A stretch of DNA of 64,000 bases, taken from NCBI RefSeq assembly GCF_001685015.1, contig NZ_MAYT01000012.1, forward strand, positions 353,269 to 417,268, given 5' to 3'. The DNA comes from Pseudobacillus wudalianchiensis. GTDB lineage: Bacteria; Bacillota; Bacilli; Bacillales; Domibacillaceae. The notes beneath the pieces were generated by a model. It did no database searches. It was not told the DNA's origin and saw nothing but the letters and a program-made list of their open reading frames with translations. Each line of letters begins with the position of its first letter. Within the stretch, counting starts at the first letter, position 1. Below are positions 61,669 through 64,000 of this stretch, piece after piece. Both the position numbers and the translations under genes were made by a program.

Positions 61669-64000
61669 ATGCAGGTGAATTTGGATCCTAAGCTTTCAGC
61701 CGTCTCATCAGAAGGGACTTCATTGATATTGAAGGAAGGAGACGTTTATCAAGCAAAGGTAAAAGAGAAACTGCCGGGTAATGAAGCTATACTACAGATT
61801 AGAGGCAAGGACGTCACAGTAAAAGTAGAAGGGGATTTGCCAGAGAGCGGAAAAGTAGCAATAGAAGTCCTTCAGACAAAAGATGGGATGCCAGTAGTCA
61901 AAGCAGCTGAAGCGGCTGGAAGGCCGGCAGAAAAAATGACGGCCGATCAACTGCTTGTCCGATTGAATAGCGGTCAGCCATTATCATCCGACGTCAAAGC
62001 CGCAGTGAGCGTTTTAATGGAAAAAGGAATACCGTTAAATAGAGAGACTCTTCAAGAGATCAAGTTATTTGTCGGGAAAGCAGAAGGGTCTCTGCCGCAA
62101 AAGCTGGAAACTATAAAAGCAGCTGCTAATAAACAGCTAGAGATAACTGCCAAACAGCTAAGCTATGTTCATGATGCTCTTCATAAAAGCTCAGTAGGCG
62201 AGTCAGTTAGCCAATTACTTAAAGAAACAGGGCTGGAGCTGGAGACGCAAGCTAAGCCTGCATATACTTCACAGAAATTAGTTGAAACAGCTATCCAAAA
62301 ACTAACGGATGTATTGCAGGCGGTAGCAAAACAAAGACCAAACGATCCTGTTATTCAGCAATTAATCGAAGCACTAAAGCAAGGAGAAAGCGTTAAGAAA
62401 GTCGGAGAAGCAATCAAGCTGCAATTTGCTAAAGAATTGTTAACTTCTCCGCAAATTTCAAAAAGCATAGACGATGCTATTAAACTAGAAATGCTAGCTA
62501 ATCGTATGTCCCCTGCAACAGCGGTAGCAGCAGAAAAAACAGAAATAACAGCTGCGCAAAAATTAACAGCCATCCTACAGACATTGGGGAAACAGAATCC
62601 GGGTTCCATGGCTATCGGACAATTGATTGAAGAGTTGCAGCAAGGAGCGGACCTAACTGAAATTAGTGAAGCAGTTAAGGATAAGTTTTCCAAAGAATTA
62701 TCAGCTTCTCCGCAGTTGTTAAAAGAAATAGACCATCTAATTGGACAGGAAAAAGCGAAGGCAAACGTTCAGCCAGATGTTAAAGCGATTAACGCAAAAA
62801 CAGAGATTAATGAAGCAATTCGTATGGTCAAAAAAGAGCCAGACATGCAAAAATTGTTGAGACAGGTTCGTGACGGACTGCTAGCAGATAATAAATTGCC
62901 TGCTGGCTTGGGTAAATCAATCGAATTAGGTGTTGAAAAAGCAGAACAGGAAATGGCAGGGGGGAAAGAGCTTGCTGCGCGTGGAGAACTAATGCACATT
63001 CTCCAAGAGGCAGATGCGAAACTGCAGCCAGCATCCCTTATTCCTGCCGATGAGGTATACACAATACCCAATGAAATAATCGCGTCTCTTCCTGCTCATT
63101 CGAAAGACTTAATTGTTACCAAAATCACTGAAAAACTTTCGCAAATGACAATCGATTTCAAACAAATAAAGCGGGACATTTCTCGGAATCTGCAAATGAT
63201 GGACGGACTGATAAACCAATTCAAACAGCGTTCTCTCCCGCAAGTAAAGCCTCTGCTGGAATCGACGATTAAAATGCTTGATAAAACGATTCTAAAAGGA
63301 GACTTTCTGCTATATACAGACATGGCAACGGAGAAGAAGCTTCTAAGAGCCAGCTCACAACTCTCCGAAGCAAAACAGCTGCTTATGAAGGGACAAACTT
63401 CGGAAGCTAGTAAAATTGTTAGTGAAGTAAAAAAATTAATAGAGAATGTTATATTCAAACCGGCCGATGTCCGAGTAAAGCATTTCGTTTCAAAAGAATT
63501 GCTTCAATTTGAACCGCCATCTTTAAAAAAGGAAACAGCTGAAGGTATCAGTCAATCCTTGCGCATGATGCATGATGAGCCAACGGGCCGACGAGCATTT
63601 GAACACATGCGTACAATGGGATTGACCTACGAACATGAGCAGGCGAATGCTCTCTTATCGAAGGGGAAACCACAAGAGGAGCTAAATGCTTCATTGAAAA
63701 ATATGTTAATGCGGATGGCTCAGACGGATGAAGGCAGTGCGGGTGGAAAAACAGATCAGTTGCTTTCACAAATTACCGGTCAACAGCTTTTAAGCAAAAC
63801 AGATACAGGCGGCCTGCAAAGTATGATGATGTCACTGCCATTTTTACTGCAAGACAAAGTAGAAAACTTTAAAGTCTTCATTCAGTCAAAAAGCGGTCAA
63901 CAGACAGTTGATTGGGAGAATTGTAGTCTTTATTTTCTATTTGAAACAAAAAAGCTTGGCGAAATAGGTGTGTCTTTAACAGCAGTTGACCGATTGTTAT
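61669..64000 (+). CDS. FliK-like (YlqG-like) long protein, 3' end beyond window
   Basis: An uninterrupted frame from ATG 61669 (TTGGAGAG upstream) to the right edge, 777 complete codons. The N-terminus (~1-85) is beta-rich, like FliK-type proteins; the middle is helical, charged and Gln/Lys/Ala-rich; the last ~40 visible residues (FIQSKSGQQTVDWENCSLYFLFETKKLGEIGVSLTAVDR) resemble the flagellar hook-length control C-terminal domain. A segment of about 64 residues is duplicated at an 87-residue period (starts 62290 and 62551). B. subtilis has flgN (yvyG) after flgM; this gene occupies that place here. Hook-length or related flagellar function is inferred from context and the C-terminal pattern. 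Confidence 0.75.
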   Translation, partial: MQVNLDPKLSAVSSEGTSLILKEGDVYQAKVKEKLPGNEAILQIRGKDVTVKVEGDLPESGKVAIEVLQTKDGMPVVKAAEAAGRPAEKMTADQLLVRLNSGQPLSSDVKAAVSVLMEKGIPLNRETLQEIKLFVGKAEGSLPQKLETIKAAANKQLEITAKQLSYVHDALHKSSVGESVSQLLKETGLELETQAKPAYTSQKLVETAIQKLTDVLQAVAKQRPNDPVIQQLIEALKQGESVKKVGEAIKLQFAKELLTSPQISKSIDDAIKLEMLANRMSPATAVAAEKTEITAAQKLTAILQTLGKQNPGSMAIGQLIEELQQGADLTEISEAVKDKFSKELSASPQLLKEIDHLIGQEKAKANVQPDVKAINAKTEINEAIRMVKKEPDMQKLLRQVRDGLLADNKLPAGLGKSIELGVEKAEQEMAGGKELAARGELMHILQEADAKLQPASLIPADEVYTIPNEIIASLPAHSKDLIVTKITEKLSQMTIDFKQIKRDISRNLQMMDGLINQFKQRSLPQVKPLLESTIKMLDKTILKGDFLLYTDMATEKKLLRASSQLSEAKQLLMKGQTSEASKIVSEVKKLIENVIFKPADVRVKHFVSKELLQFEPPSLKKETAEGISQSLRMMHDEPTGRRAFEHMRTMGLTYEHEQANALLSKGKPQEELNASLKNMLMRMAQTDEGSAGGKTDQLLSQITGQQLLSKTDTGGLQSMMMSLPFLLQDKVENFKVFIQSKSGQQTVDWENCSLYFLFETKKLGEIGVSLTAVDRLL

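Overview
The window looks like the chromosome of a low-to-mid-GC endospore-forming Bacillaceae bacterium. Shine-Dalgarno sites are strong (AGGAGG-type), intrinsic terminators are dense, GTG/TTG starts are frequent, and the gene order tagO - LCP protein - yvyE - degS - degU ... degV - comFA - comFC - yvyF - flgM is the one known from Bacillus subtilis. The phenylalanine dehydrogenase at 50663-51805 matches, as far as I remember it, the Bacillus (Pseudobacillus) badius enzyme almost throughout, so a relative of that species is the best guess. I saw no rRNA, tRNA, CRISPR array or intact insertion sequence.

Layout. 1-3.0 kb (minus): the 5' part of amhX, an enolase-superfamily dipeptide epimerase and an MFS transporter, probably a peptide/N-acyl amino acid salvage operon. 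3.2-4.8 kb: a small membrane protein and glycerate kinase. 5.05-13.5 kb: a sigma-54-controlled catabolic operon with a 36-bp palindromic putative enhancer, a textbook -24/-12 promoter, the activator itself (CBS-PAS-PAS-AAA+-HTH), PxpB/PxpC-like proteins and HyuA/HyuB; its substrate is unknown. 13.6-19.1 kb: an EamA-type transporter, a MecA-like class B PBP and a seven-LysM NlpC/P60 endopeptidase. 19.5-22.8 kb (minus): secA2-slaP, the accessory Sec system for S-layer proteins. 23.3-28.4 kb: tagO, LCP ligase, yvyE, degSU.

28.6-56.7 kb holds about 28 kb that, compared with the B. subtilis order as I know it, lies between degU and degV. It contains a Tyr/Pro/His-rich small protein, a lipoprotein, luxS followed by a highly structured untranslated region, an acetate-type symporter operon, and a nearly complete route for phenylalanine. 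An NSS-family transporter and Lrp regulator (48.5-50.3 kb) would import Phe. Phenylalanine dehydrogenase would make phenylpyruvate, and a full E1alpha/E1beta/E2/E3 2-oxoacid dehydrogenase complex (50.7-56.7 kb) would convert it directly to phenylacetyl-CoA. The Paa ring-epoxidation and beta-oxidation genes (33.3-46.5 kb) would take that to acetyl-CoA and succinyl-CoA. PaaK gives a second entry from free phenylacetate, and PaaX is the likely repressor. No PaaE reductase and no MaoC domain of PaaZ are seen; a YumC-type ferredoxin reductase plus ferredoxin, and an aldehyde dehydrogenase plus an extra crotonase, occupy the corresponding places.

56.9-64 kb returns to the conserved neighbourhood: degV, a LysE exporter, comFA, comFC (no comFB between them), yvyF, flgM, and a long FliK-like protein that runs off the right edge.

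Smaller elements worth attention are a family of 56-80-bp palindromic interspersed repeats, an IS-derived 160-bp remnant between the two paa transcription units, a promoter-terminator pair that looks like a small RNA gene, and several cre-like CcpA sites at the catabolic promoters.
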